Of a stretch of DNA of 34,420 bases, positions 23,227 through 31,009 are shown one piece after another. Under the pieces are notes generated by a model. It did not search any database. It saw only the letters and a program-made list of their open reading frames with translations, and was not told the DNA's origin. The DNA is from Bacillota bacterium. GTDB lineage: Bacteria > Bacillota > Clostridia > Oscillospirales > Ruminococcaceae. The position numbers were made by a program, and so were the translations under genes. Location of the stretch: NCBI GenBank assembly GCA_023457355.1, contig JAEWLW010000049.1, forward strand, positions 1-34,420. Reading direction: 5' to 3'. The stretch's first letter is position 1. Each line of letters begins with the position of its first letter.

Positions 23227-23291
23227 AGTCTGTCGATAAAGTGGCAGGGGCTTAGCAATTTGCATAAACCAAATGCCGCTTATCGCTCCCC

Positions 23292-23373
23292 GCAAAAACA
23301 GTCCACTGGACTGTTTTTGCGCCCCCTCCTGCGCTTCTCACCGAATTAGGGTATTTTGGGGCGCTACCCCAAA
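23292..23373. repeat. Palindrome-rich intergenic element
   Basis: A 29-base palindrome at 23292-23320 has 14-bp perfect arms (gcaaaaacagtcca and its complement) around one base. About 30 bases on, tttgggg and ccccaaa flank cgcta (23355-23373). The rest of the gap to 23459 has no gene. I recall similar ggggcgctaccccaaaccctgcaag-like runs between genes of related clostridia, which would make this a dispersed element; this needs a genome-wide check. Confidence 0.55.
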
Positions 23374-23458
23374 CCCTGCAAGATTTTGAAAAAGCTTGAC
23401 TAAAACCCTTGGTTTGTACAACTTTTTCTTTGAAATGGATTTTTACAAGCTGGAAAAA

Positions 23459-23490
23459 CCGGCACGGAAAAAACGCCGTGCCGGTTTTTT
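23459..23490. terminator. Second copy of the sigG-type terminator (bidirectional)
   Basis: ccggcacgg (23459-23467) pairs with ccgtgccgg (23476-23484), with A5 on the left and T6 on the right. It can stop transcripts in either direction, including the minus-strand EamA transporter gene ending at 23560. Confidence 0.88.
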
Positions 23491-23559
23491 GACGTAGCTT
23501 TAAAATAGGGCGTACAATCGTTTGCACACAGTGAGCCCCTCTGCCCTATTCGCACATTT

Positions 23560-24432
23560 TTAACAGCAGGCATAGACTTTTGCTCTGCCAAACAGAAATG
23601 CACCCAGCAAGATGACCGCGCCTCCCAACACCGTGGCGGCGTCGGGCAGCTCCCTGAGCAGCACTACCTCAAGTATTGTGGATAGCAGCGGTGTAAAAAA
23701 CATGAAGTTACTCACCTGAGAAGCTTTCTCTGCCAGGGAAAACGCCTTTGTCCAGCTTAAAAATGCCACGGCGCTTGCAAAGATGCCAAGAAAAGCCACG
23801 GCAAAGATGGCGTCTGCTCCCAACCCCGGCAGTTCCTCTGCCGCGCGCGGTGCAAAAACCGCCAGCATGGCGGCGCCGCAAAATATGCTGTAAACCGAAC
23901 ACTGCAAAGCGCTGTATTTTTCGGTCATCTTGCGCTGGAGCAGGTTGTAAACGCTCAGTGAAAGGGCTGAAACCAGCATCCACAGCACCCCCTCACTGAT
24001 CCAGAACCGACCGCTGTGCAAAGCAATAATCAGTATGCCTGAAAATTGCAGCAAAACCGCGAGCCACTGAAAAACGCCCAACGTTTCTTTAAAAATCAAA
24101 CGTGCCAGCGCCGCTGTCATAAGCGGCACCGTTGCGCTGATGACGCTGCCGGTGGCGGCGGTAACAGTGACATAGCCCATGTTATAAGCCACCATGTAAA
24201 ACGCAAATCCGCTGAAGCCCGACAGCACAAACCAGTGCATGTCCGCCCTGGCAGGCGGGCTGATTCTCTTAACTGCCACCAGAATCACCAGTATGGCCGC
24301 CGCAATAGCATAACGCCAGAAACCGATGGCGAAAGGCGAAAAAGCCCGCAGCGCAACCCGGGTAAGCACGTTGCCAATGCCCCAGCTGAAAATTGTCATC
24401 ATGGCATAAAATTGGTAATGTTGTTGTCTCAA
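23560..24432 (-). CDS. EamA/DMT-family transporter
   Basis: 290 residues from TTG 24432, with aggaga ten bases upstream. About ten hydrophobic helices fall in two repeats. The EamA signature pieces are FSWGIGNVLTRVALRAFSP and FWRYAIAAAILV in the first half and SALSLSVYNLLQRKM in the second, followed by FFTPLLSTILEVVLLRE and ILLGAFLF near the end. Members export amino acids or other metabolites in exchange for protons, but the substrate is not predictable from sequence. The gene is isolated between the sigG terminators and the metK terminator. Confidence 0.9.
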   Translation of the reverse strand: MRQQHYQFYAMMTIFSWGIGNVLTRVALRAFSPFAIGFWRYAIAAAILVILVAVKRISPPARADMHWFVLSGFSGFAFYMVAYNMGYVTVTAATGSVISATVPLMTAALARLIFKETLGVFQWLAVLLQFSGILIIALHSGRFWISEGVLWMLVSALSLSVYNLLQRKMTEKYSALQCSVYSIFCGAAMLAVFAPRAAEELPGLGADAIFAVAFLGIFASAVAFLSWTKAFSLAEKASQVSNFMFFTPLLSTILEVVLLRELPDAATVLGGAVILLGAFLFGRAKVYACC

Positions 24433-24615
24433 AACTGCCCGATCTCCTGTTATAGTTGGTTAACACCAAAAGCGTATTTATATTTGCAGGGATATTTTTC
24501 ATGGTGCAAAACGGACGGCGAAGGCAGTCTGCCGCCACAAGGGCAAAAGCAGGCTGCAAAGGCCGGCGGTTTGGCGTTAATCCACTATGTATTTTCGAAT
24601 TGATTCGCAAGAGAA

Positions 24616-24640
24616 GCGCCGCTCTCGCGGCGCCCCTTTT
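24616..24640 (-). terminator. Probable terminator downstream of metK
   Basis: gcgccgc (24616-24622) pairs with gcggcgc (24627-24633) around tctc. On the minus strand it lies 23 bases after the metK stop, with a weak T-rich tail (ttctctt). The gap 24433-24655 otherwise shows only a GC-rich stretch (24515-24575) with no convincing gene. Confidence 0.55.
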
Positions 24641-24655
24641 AAAGAATGCTTTTTA

Positions 24656-25843
24656 TTACTGGCCCAGCGCCGTTTTAAGCGCCTGAACGCGGTCGGTTTT
24701 TTCCCAGCTTACGCCGAGATCCTCACGCCCCATGTGGCCGTAGGCAGCCAGCTTGCGGTAGATGGGACGGCGCAGGTCCAACGCACGGATAATCGCCGTA
24801 GGGCGCAGGTCAAACACTTTGTTAATGGCCGCTGCCAGATGGTCATCCGGCACCTTGCCGGTGCCAAATGTATCTACAAACACCGAGACGGGGTGCGCCA
24901 CCCCGATGGCGTAGGCCAGCTGAACCTCGCAGCGCCGCGCAAGCCCGGTGGCAACCACGTTCTTGGCAACCCAGCGCGCCGCATAAGCGGCCGAACGGTC
25001 AACCTTGGTCGGGTCTTTGCCTGAAAATGCGCCGCCGCCGTGGCGCGAATAGCCGCCGTAGGTATCGACAATGATTTTTCTGCCGGTCAGGCCGCTGTCC
25101 CCCTGCGGTCCGCCGATGACAAAACGGCCGGTGGGATTCACAAAAATTTTGGTGTTGGCGTCGAGCATATTGGCGGGGATGATTTTTCCCACCACTTCAC
25201 GGATAATATCGGCCCGGATGGCGTTAAGCGAAACATCCGCCGCATGCTGGGAGGAAATCACAACGGTATCAACACGCACCGGCGTGTTATTTTCATCATA
25301 TTCGATGGTCACCTGCGTCTTTCCGTCGGGGCGCAGATAAGGGAGCGTGCCGTTCTTGCGCACTTCGGTCAGGCGTTTGGCCAGCCGGTGCGCCAGAGAG
25401 ACAGGCAGCGGCATCAGCTCGGGCGTTTCGTCGCAGGCAAAACCGAACATCATGCCCTGGTCGCCCGCACCGTTTTCATCGCTCTCGGCGCTGGCGCCCT
25501 CCTTTTTTTCCAATGCGGTGTCCACACCCAACGCAATGTCGACCGACTGCTCGTCGATGGAGGTCAGGACAGCGCAAGTGTTGCCGTCAAAACCGAAGGT
25601 CGCACTGTTATAACCGATGTCCAGCACAACCTCGCGCACCAGCTTGGGGATATCCACGTAGCACTGGGTCGAGATTTCGCCCATCACCATGACCATGCCA
25701 GTGGTGCAGCAGGTCTCGCAGGCCACGCGGCCGTTGGGGTCCTGCTCCATAATGGCGTCCAGTACAGCATCGGAGATTTGATCGCAGATTTTATCGGGAT
25801 GCCCTTCGGTTACCGATTCAGAAGTAAAAAGATAATGTGCCAT
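24656..25843 (-). CDS. metK: S-adenosylmethionine synthetase
   Basis: 395 residues from ATG 25843 (aaagga upstream; ATG 25849 is also possible). MetK joins methionine and ATP to make SAM. Family marks: FTSESVTEGHPDKICDQISD at the start, GEISTQCYVDIPKLVRE, GAGDQGMMFGFACDETPELMPLP (the ATP-binding GAGDQGxMFGYA loop), FVIGGPQGDSGLTGRKIIVD and GGGAFSGKDPTKVDRSAAYAAR. It ends VSWEKTDRVQALKTALGQ. Length matches the family. The SAM-I riboswitch in its leader closes the control loop: high SAM stops its own synthesis. A consensus promoter at 26061-26089 drives it. Confidence 0.97.
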   Translation of the reverse strand: MAHYLFTSESVTEGHPDKICDQISDAVLDAIMEQDPNGRVACETCCTTGMVMVMGEISTQCYVDIPKLVREVVLDIGYNSATFGFDGNTCAVLTSIDEQSVDIALGVDTALEKKEGASAESDENGAGDQGMMFGFACDETPELMPLPVSLAHRLAKRLTEVRKNGTLPYLRPDGKTQVTIEYDENNTPVRVDTVVISSQHAADVSLNAIRADIIREVVGKIIPANMLDANTKIFVNPTGRFVIGGPQGDSGLTGRKIIVDTYGGYSRHGGGAFSGKDPTKVDRSAAYAARWVAKNVVATGLARRCEVQLAYAIGVAHPVSVFVDTFGTGKVPDDHLAAAINKVFDLRPTAIIRALDLRRPIYRKLAAYGHMGREDLGVSWEKTDRVQALKTALGQ

Positions 25844-25895
25844 AATCATGTTCCTTTCTTTTAGATAGCATTTATACGGATGCGCCGGATTATGC

Positions 25896-26040
25896 AAATA
25901 AAAAATCGCGCCCGGCGTAAGTGTCGGACGCGAAGAAAGCTTATCTTTCGGTTGACACCGCAGGATTTAGCACCTTGCATCAAACCTGATGCAGGTTGCT
26001 GGGCATCGCAGGGCCTGTTCCCTCCGCCGCTCTTGATAAG
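25896..26040 (-). promoter_or_regulatory. SAM-I (S-box) riboswitch with terminator, metK leader
   Basis: On the minus strand the aptamer opens CTTATCAAGAGCGGCGGAGG, contains GGCCCTGCGATGCCC AGCAACCTGC (SAM-I core), then GCAAGGTGCTAAATCC, and closes with GATAAG at 25945-25940. The expression platform is a terminator with stem tcgcgtccg/cgggcgcga (25933-25925 and 25914-25906), followed by a T run to 25896. It should act as an off switch: SAM favours the terminator. Confidence 0.95.
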
Positions 26041-26060
26041 TAAGATATTCAGTTTGATTT

Positions 26061-26089
26061 ATTCTACCATAGTGGTAGGCGATTGTCAA
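26061..26089 (-). promoter_or_regulatory. Sigma-A promoter of the metK leader
   Basis: TTGACA (26089-26084) and TAGAAT (26066-26061) on the minus strand, spacer exactly 17, about 20 bases upstream of the S-box aptamer. Confidence 0.88.
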
Positions 26090-26131
26090 TATGATTCTTG
26101 ATTAATAAACGGCGCTGGCCCGCTTACATGC

Positions 26132-26773
26132 TCAGGCCTGCTTCGAAGGGATGTTCTTGACGGCGTTGGGCACCGGCTCGACCATGGCCATAAAATGCTT
26201 GATGTGTGTGGACATCCTTTTATAGACCGGGAAAGTGATCAGCGAAATAGCAATGCCCTTAATCAGGTTAAACGGCAGCACACCGTACATCAAATAGGTA
26301 TTGGTGTCTTTGATCAGGGGGTTGACCGCGGCACAGGCTTTAAAGATGGCCTCAAGCGGCATCACCGTGGAATAAAACGGCAGCAGCAGAAACTTGTTAG
26401 CCAGCACGCCGACGATTGCAAGAACCGTCGTACCGGCCAAGCAGGCCAATACCGCCCCCTTCTTGGTATGGTGGCGGCGATAAACAATGGCGGCCATCAC
26501 AACAAAGGAAGAGGTGATAATAAAATCCGCCAGTTCACCAACACCGCCGGTGGTGCTGGAAAAGAAATGGACAAACGCCTTGACGAAAACCATCGCCACG
26601 CCGGCAACCGGCCCTAAAATAAACCCGCCGATTAAAATCGGCACCGCCGAAGGGTCCAGCTTTAAAAAGGGCGGCATAAAGGGCACCGGTATTTCAAAAA
26701 ACATTAAAATGGTTGCAAGCGCAGCAAACATGGCCGTAACGGTAATTCTGCGTACTTTTACAGTTGCTTTCAT
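26132..26773 (-). CDS. ribU: Riboflavin ECF transporter S component RibU
   Basis: 213 residues from ATG 26773 (aggaga upstream); longer in-frame starts would run into the riboswitch and are rejected. It is a small integral membrane protein with about six helices. RibU marks are visible: MFAALATILMFFEIPVPFMPPFLKLDPSAVPILIGGFILGP-type start (residues ~14-54), then VAMVFVKAFVHFF and TGGVGELADFI, and KFLLLPFY in the second half. RibU binds riboflavin and works with a shared energising module (EcfA, EcfA', EcfT) that is not encoded here. The FMN riboswitch in the leader confirms the substrate class. Confidence 0.95.
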   Translation of the reverse strand: MKATVKVRRITVTAMFAALATILMFFEIPVPFMPPFLKLDPSAVPILIGGFILGPVAGVAMVFVKAFVHFFSSTTGGVGELADFIITSSFVVMAAIVYRRHHTKKGAVLACLAGTTVLAIVGVLANKFLLLPFYSTVMPLEAIFKACAAVNPLIKDTNTYLMYGVLPFNLIKGIAISLITFPVYKRMSTHIKHFMAMVEPVPNAVKNIPSKQA

Positions 26774-26810
26774 TGGTATCCATCTCCTGATAAATGTATT
26801 TGCTGCTCTT

Positions 26811-27030
26811 GGGAAAACAAAAAGCCCATGTCGAGCGACATGGGCGTAACGGTAAGCAGACACCTTTTGCAAATGCAAAAAGCATTGTTCACCTGTTTCT
26901 TTCATCCGGACTGTACCGTCGGTTTCGGAATCTCACCGAATCTGCCCGTCACCCTATGGTGACCGGCTCGCGGACTTGCGGCCAAATGCCGATTACCGCC
27001 GGTGGGGAATTTCACCCCGCCCTGAAACAG
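26811..27030 (-). promoter_or_regulatory. FMN riboswitch (RFN element) with terminator, ribU leader
   Basis: On the minus strand the aptamer (about 27027-26899) has the RFN blocks in order: CAGGGCGGGGTGAAATTCCC, ACCGGCGGTAATCGGC, GCAAGTCCGCGAGCCGG, GGTGACGGGCAGATTCGGTG, AATTCCGAAACCGACGGTA-like block, CAGTCCGGATGAAAG. The terminator is a perfect gcccatgtcg/cgacatgggc stem at 26845-26824 followed by a T-rich tract to about 26811. FMN binding should stop ribU transcription. Confidence 0.95.
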
Positions 27031-27040
27031 CTATGTTTAT

Positions 27041-27069
27041 ATTATATGCGGCATAAACAGAATTGTCAA
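27041..27069 (-). promoter_or_regulatory. Perfect sigma-A promoter of the FMN riboswitch and ribU
   Basis: TTGACA (27069-27064) and TATAAT (27046-27041) on the minus strand, both perfect, with a 17-base spacer. Confidence 0.93.
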
Positions 27070-27100
27070 GTTAACATTCACAAAAATAGTTGGCATTTTA

Positions 27101-27131
27101 TTGACAAAACGACTTTAAAAAGTGGTACAAT
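27101..27131 (+). promoter_or_regulatory. Probable promoter of the ferritin-VIT1 gene
   Basis: TTGACA (27101-27106) and TACAAT (27126-27131) on the plus strand; the 19-base spacer is longer than ideal. It is divergent from the ribU promoter, 31 bases away. Confidence 0.6.
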
Positions 27132-27179
27132 AAGACAAAAATATAAGCTTATGACAGCCAAAAGGAGAGCCTGCAAAAC

Positions 27180-28064
27180 ATGTCGGAACATCAGATAAGC
27201 GCGGCAAACATGGCGTTGCTCAAAGAGTGCCAGCAAAATGAAATCGATGAATATTACATTTATCAGGCCATCGCCGCAACTCTAAAAAATGACAAAGACC
27301 GAAAAACATTATTGCTTATCGCAAACGCAGAACGCGAACATGCCATTCGCTGGCAAAAATATACCCAAACCACCGCGAAACAAAACCGGAAGAAGGTCTG
27401 GTTTTATACGATGATCGCAAAGTTTCTGGGTTATACATTTGCCATAAAGCGCATGGAAGGCGGCGAGGCCGACGCGGGGGAACTGTACGCGCAACTCGCA
27501 GCCGAAATTCCGGAAGCCGAAGAAATAGCGCAGGAGGAGCACGACCACGAAGAAAAGCTGATTGAGATGCTGGACGAAGAGCGGTTGCAGTACGTGGGCT
27601 CGATGGTGCTGGGCCTCAACGATGCACTTGTTGAGCTGACCGGAACGCTGGCCGGTCTGTCGTTCGCACTGCAAAACAACCGTCTGATTGCATTATCCGG
27701 CTTGATCACCGGCATTTCGGCCACCTTTTCAATGGCGGCATCATCCTACTTATCAGCCAAAAGCGAAAACGACCCTCACGCGCTGAAGTCTTGCAGCTAT
27801 ACCGGAGCGATGTATCTGATTACGGTGGCACTGCTGATCGCGCCCTATCTCCTGCTGCCACCCCATGCGTATTTGCCCGCTTTGATCAGTATGCTGGTAA
27901 TTGTGGCGCTGATTATCCTCGGTTTTAATTATTATATCTCGGTCGCAAAGTCACTGGATTTCAAGCGGCGTTTTCTGGAGATGTTCATCATCTCCGGCTC
28001 GGTGGCGCTGCTTTCGTTTGTGGCCGGCCTGCTGATTAAGGCGTGGCTCGGGATTGATATTTGA
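27180..28064 (+). CDS. Ferritin-like plus VIT1/CCC1 membrane iron transporter (MbfA-like)
   Basis: 294 residues from ATG 27180, with aaaggaga 11 bases upstream. Residues ~8-130 are a rubrerythrin/ferritin-like four-helix domain with carboxylate ligands in NEIDEYYIYQA (E21, E24), NAEREHAIRW (E51 and H54) and EEIAQEEHDHEEKL. Residues ~138-294 are a VIT1/CCC1-type membrane part with about five helices (GSMVLGLNDALVELTGTLAGL; GLITGISATFSMAASSYLSAKSE). The same fusion occurs in MbfA proteins of alphaproteobacteria, which export iron. The likely role is detoxification of ferrous iron or manganese out of the cytoplasm. It is a single gene with its own promoter; I see no obvious Fur box. Confidence 0.88.
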   Translation: MSEHQISAANMALLKECQQNEIDEYYIYQAIAATLKNDKDRKTLLLIANAEREHAIRWQKYTQTTAKQNRKKVWFYTMIAKFLGYTFAIKRMEGGEADAGELYAQLAAEIPEAEEIAQEEHDHEEKLIEMLDEERLQYVGSMVLGLNDALVELTGTLAGLSFALQNNRLIALSGLITGISATFSMAASSYLSAKSENDPHALKSCSYTGAMYLITVALLIAPYLLLPPHAYLPALISMLVIVALIILGFNYYISVAKSLDFKRRFLEMFIISGSVALLSFVAGLLIKAWLGIDI

Positions 28065-28171
28065 CGCTTGCAAGCAACCTAAGATGCATGGCCCTGTTCC
28101 GGGTTGCATCGTTTGCGCTTTGCCAAAACGTCGGCAGAATCCCGGCCGGATACCCTGTTACGCAGCCGTCA

Positions 28172-28570
28172 TTACCAGATTACAAAGCAAAAGGGATGTC
28201 CTTCGGGATCGCGCATCGTCGTCCACTTCTCAGGGTCAAACTGCGTCGCCGCTTTTGTGGCGCCGCAGGCAAGCGCATGCGCAACCGCGTGCGCCATCTG
28301 GGTTTTATCCTTAACCGAAAAGTCCAAATGCGCCATCTGCTGCTGTGCGCCCGGTTCATCGGGCCAGACGGGCGGGCTATAGCTTTCATTTTTCTGAAAC
28401 GCAATTTTAACCCCGCCGGACGGTGAAATAATGTCGATCCACTCGTCCTCCTCCTGATCGTTTTTCTGCCATCCGAGGATTTGGATGTAAAACTCAGCCA
28501 GCGCAGCAACATTTTTGCACTCCAGCACCACTGCATCCAGTGCAATGGCCGAATTATTTGAACGGTTCAT
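28172..28570 (-). CDS. VOC-family (glyoxalase/dioxygenase-like) protein
   Basis: 132 residues from ATG 28570 following aaaaggaga. It reads as a single VOC module of the Glyoxalase_6-like group: IALDAVVLECKNVAALAEFYIQILGW at the start, HLDFSVKD in the middle, and MRDPEGHPFCFVIW at the end. The H of HLDF is a possible metal ligand. The enzymatic role cannot be stated. It is a lone gene between the iron transporter and the nucleotidase terminator. Confidence 0.88.
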   Translation of the reverse strand: MNRSNNSAIALDAVVLECKNVAALAEFYIQILGWQKNDQEEDEWIDIISPSGGVKIAFQKNESYSPPVWPDEPGAQQQMAHLDFSVKDKTQMAHAVAHALACGATKAATQFDPEKWTTMRDPEGHPFCFVIW

Positions 28571-28600
28571 GGCAATCTCCTTTTAGGCTAATCCTGTTTG

Positions 28601-28637
28601 AAAAGATGTGCGCACGGTTGCCGGCGCACATCTTTTT
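28601..28637. terminator. Terminator downstream of the nucleotidase gene
   Basis: aaaagatgtgcgc (28601-28613) pairs perfectly with gcgcacatctttt (28624-28636). A and T runs on both sides allow it to work in either direction; on the minus strand it lies 48 bases after the nucleotidase stop. Confidence 0.88.
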
Positions 28638-28684
28638 ATACTTTTAGCTGTTATTCATTAAAATTTATCAACCGGTATATGTTT

Positions 28685-30595
28685 TCAGCTCGCCTTTTTG
28701 GGCAGCCTCAGCCGCTGACCAACATAAATATGATCCTGGTCCTTGATGATATCCTTGTTTTCCTCCAGAAGCTCATCCCACAGGTTCACATCGCCAAGCT
28801 GCTCTTTGGCAATGTTCCATATGTTGTCGTCATAATCCACAACGTAGTAGATGTATCCGTCCTCGTCCGGTTCTGCGGCCGCTGTCTCCCCCATCCCGGC
28901 CGCTTTATTGTCGGCCGACGCTTTCTCGGCCGTTGCGGCTTCAGGCTGCTCCAATGTGTCGCTAACGTCCTCATCGGTGGCTGCCGGTGTACGACCGACC
29001 GGCTCAGGCTTGTCCGCTGCGTTGTGCCCCGCGGCAGTCGGAGCTGCCTCCTGGCCGGTTATGGTGATTCTCTCCCCCGCCTCGGGGAATGAGGAGCCGC
29101 TTTCCGAAAGCTGGTTGATATACCGCATCAGCGCCTCATCCAGCGCCGAAAACTCGTTAACCGTCTTAGACTTGCCCAGCATCGGGAAGTCGTCTCCGCC
29201 CGCAGCCAGAAAATCATTGGTGGCGACAACATATTCGGCGGCGATATCCAGCGGCTTGCCACTCACCGTCACATTTTTTATCCGCCCCCCGGGAGCCGCG
29301 GCCATGTCCACGGTGAAAGCCAGCCCCGAAACCTGTAAAAATGCACCGTTCTCCTCCGGCAGCGCTTTTACCGCACGCTCCAAAGCCGCGCGTAGGTTCG
29401 AACCGTTGACCTTCTTGGTCACAATATAATTTCCAAAGGGCAGCACAGTGAGAATATCGCCCTTCGTGATATCGCCGGCCGGAATGGAATCCCGAATTCC
29501 GCCGCCGTTTACAAGCGCAATCGGCGCGCCTGTCTCGGCGCATAAGGCGTCTGCGAGAAGATTGCCCAGATTTGTCTCGCGGGTGCGCACGTCAGCTCTT
29601 TCACCGTTAAGATCTACCGGCGTACTGCCAAGCACCTCTGACAGAACCTGCTGCTGAGAAACCTCAATCTCCTGTATTTTAGCGTCTACCGCCGGGTCGG
29701 ACAGCCCCGCCAGCAGGGGATCACCCGCCCTGATCACCTCGGCGGTCGCGGAGCGGGTAGCGTGGTCCAGTGTCACAACACCGATGCTCTCCATATATTC
29801 ACCCGCCGAAACAATCAGCGTATTGCCCACCCTTTTGCCGTGTTCAAGCAGCGTATGGCTGTGGCCGTCCACAATCATGTCAATGCCCGCAACCGCCTGT
29901 GCCACCCCTTCCGAGGTGTAGGTGCTGCTGTTGTTAATCCCCAGGTGGCAAAGCGCGATGATGTAATCAACCTCGGCAGCCTTTAAGACGCTGACCGCCT
30001 CGGCAGCTGCCGCATAGGGGTCGTAAAATGTCACCGTCTCAACGTTAGCCGGGTTGGTTTTATACGCCGTCTCAGGGGTGGAAAGACCGAACACGCCAAT
30101 TTTAATATTCTCGCGCTGAATGACAGCATAGCCGTCAAGCAGTTTCTTATCGGTTCCCTTTTTAAGGATATTGGTCGAAAGTATTGGCATTGGTGTCTGA
30201 AAGGACAATTCAGTTAGATAATCGCTGCCGTAATTAAAATCATGATTGCCGGGGGTCATGGCATCATAGCCGACCATCGTCATTAAATCCAAAACACTTT
30301 TACCTTTGTCCAACGTCGCAAAAGCGGTTCCGTGAAAGGTATCGCCCGCATCCAGCAACACCACATTCATTCCCTGCGCTTTATAGCGGTCCTTTAAGGC
30401 CTTCAAAGCGCTTATACCGACACTCTGATCAGAGCCTACAACTCTGCCATGGGTATCATTGGTGTGCAAAATAATGGTTTTGCCCTCTTTGGAAATGGGG
30501 GGCGCCGTCCCCTGCACGTTTGTATCGCCACATGCAGCGGTCAGCAAAATAAATACAACCGCCAAAAACAGCGCTGCTATTTTTCTATGAATCAT
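28685..30595 (-). CDS. Lipoprotein 5'-nucleotidase/UshA-like with C-terminal LysM
   Basis: 636 residues from ATG 30595. A lipoprotein signal ends in LTAAC (Cys22). The metallophosphatase domain (~40-300) has its metal motifs: ILHTNDTHGR, LLDAGDTFHG, TPGNHDFNYG, ALCHLG and VDGHSHT. The nucleotide-binding C-domain (~330-510) has NGGGIRDSIPAGDIT and NDFLAAGGDDFP. A linker rich in Ala, Glu and Pro (~520-585) leads to a LysM-like domain (YVVDYDDNIWNIAKEQLGD ... YVGQRLRLP). The enzyme would release nucleosides and phosphate from extracellular nucleotides, held at the surface by both lipid and peptidoglycan contacts. It is transcribed alone from a promoter at 30648-30676. Confidence 0.93.
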   Translation of the reverse strand: MIHRKIAALFLAVVFILLTAACGDTNVQGTAPPISKEGKTIILHTNDTHGRVVGSDQSVGISALKALKDRYKAQGMNVVLLDAGDTFHGTAFATLDKGKSVLDLMTMVGYDAMTPGNHDFNYGSDYLTELSFQTPMPILSTNILKKGTDKKLLDGYAVIQRENIKIGVFGLSTPETAYKTNPANVETVTFYDPYAAAAEAVSVLKAAEVDYIIALCHLGINNSSTYTSEGVAQAVAGIDMIVDGHSHTLLEHGKRVGNTLIVSAGEYMESIGVVTLDHATRSATAEVIRAGDPLLAGLSDPAVDAKIQEIEVSQQQVLSEVLGSTPVDLNGERADVRTRETNLGNLLADALCAETGAPIALVNGGGIRDSIPAGDITKGDILTVLPFGNYIVTKKVNGSNLRAALERAVKALPEENGAFLQVSGLAFTVDMAAAPGGRIKNVTVSGKPLDIAAEYVVATNDFLAAGGDDFPMLGKSKTVNEFSALDEALMRYINQLSESGSSFPEAGERITITGQEAAPTAAGHNAADKPEPVGRTPAATDEDVSDTLEQPEAATAEKASADNKAAGMGETAAAEPDEDGYIYYVVDYDDNIWNIAKEQLGDVNLWDELLEENKDIIKDQDHIYVGQRLRLPKKAS

Positions 30596-30647
30596 GTCAA
30601 GCCCTCACTAGCCTTCCTGTGTGTTACGACCTGCTAATTTAATCATT

Positions 30648-30676
30648 ATTGTAGCCTAAATTGAGATAAAAATCAA
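30648..30676 (-). promoter_or_regulatory. Probable promoter of the nucleotidase gene
   Basis: TTGATT (30676-30671) and TACAAT (30653-30648) on the minus strand, spacer 17, about 50 bases before the start codon. Confidence 0.65.
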
Positions 30677-30767
30677 TAAATGCAACCTAATTACTGCCAG
30701 GTTGTACAAAGGATTATCTATGGTGAAAAGAGCCCTGCCAACTGTTTCAGCCGCCAAAACCTGTTCG

Positions 30768-30874
30768 CACCTCACGGTGTTGCTGTTCTTGACGGGCACC
30801 GGCCTGCCCGAATCCTCTTGCGACACAAAATATCCTCGTGCCACGCCTGTTCCAAGTCTCAAACTGTTTGACTG
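30768..30874. repeat. Diverged dispersed repeat, copy 2
   Basis: Shares ordered blocks with 14300-14398 (cacctc, gccgg, gcctg, tcctc, gacacaa, cctgttccaa, tctcaaactgttt), in the same orientation. It lies in the 414-base gap between the nucleotidase and tuf genes, which otherwise holds only a promoter and the tuf terminator. Confidence 0.6.
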
Positions 30875-30954
30875 TATTATTTCCTAGGACATACCTATCT
30901 GTTTTTAGGGAGCGCCGCCATCTTATTTGGCCGGGGCCAAAATGGTGAAAACAT

Positions 30955-30988
30955 TAAAAAGGCCACCTGAAAACAGGCGGCCTTTTTT
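30955..30988 (-). terminator. Terminator of tuf
   Basis: ggccacctg (30961-30969) pairs with caggcggcc (30974-30982) with one wobble pair. A run of T follows on the minus strand (30960-30956) and also on the plus strand. Confidence 0.9.
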
Positions 30989-31009
30989 ATAATATACAAC
31001 GACTAAAAC

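Noticed and set aside
24456..24686. Open frame of 76 codons between the EamA transporter and metK
   Set aside because: Composition is repeat-like, it runs into the end of metK on the other strand, and no ribosome site is seen.
30702..30887. Short open frame of 61 codons before tuf
   Set aside because: It resembles the translation of the repeat at 14300, but only because the DNA is repeated; substitutions and gaps do not look protein-constrained.
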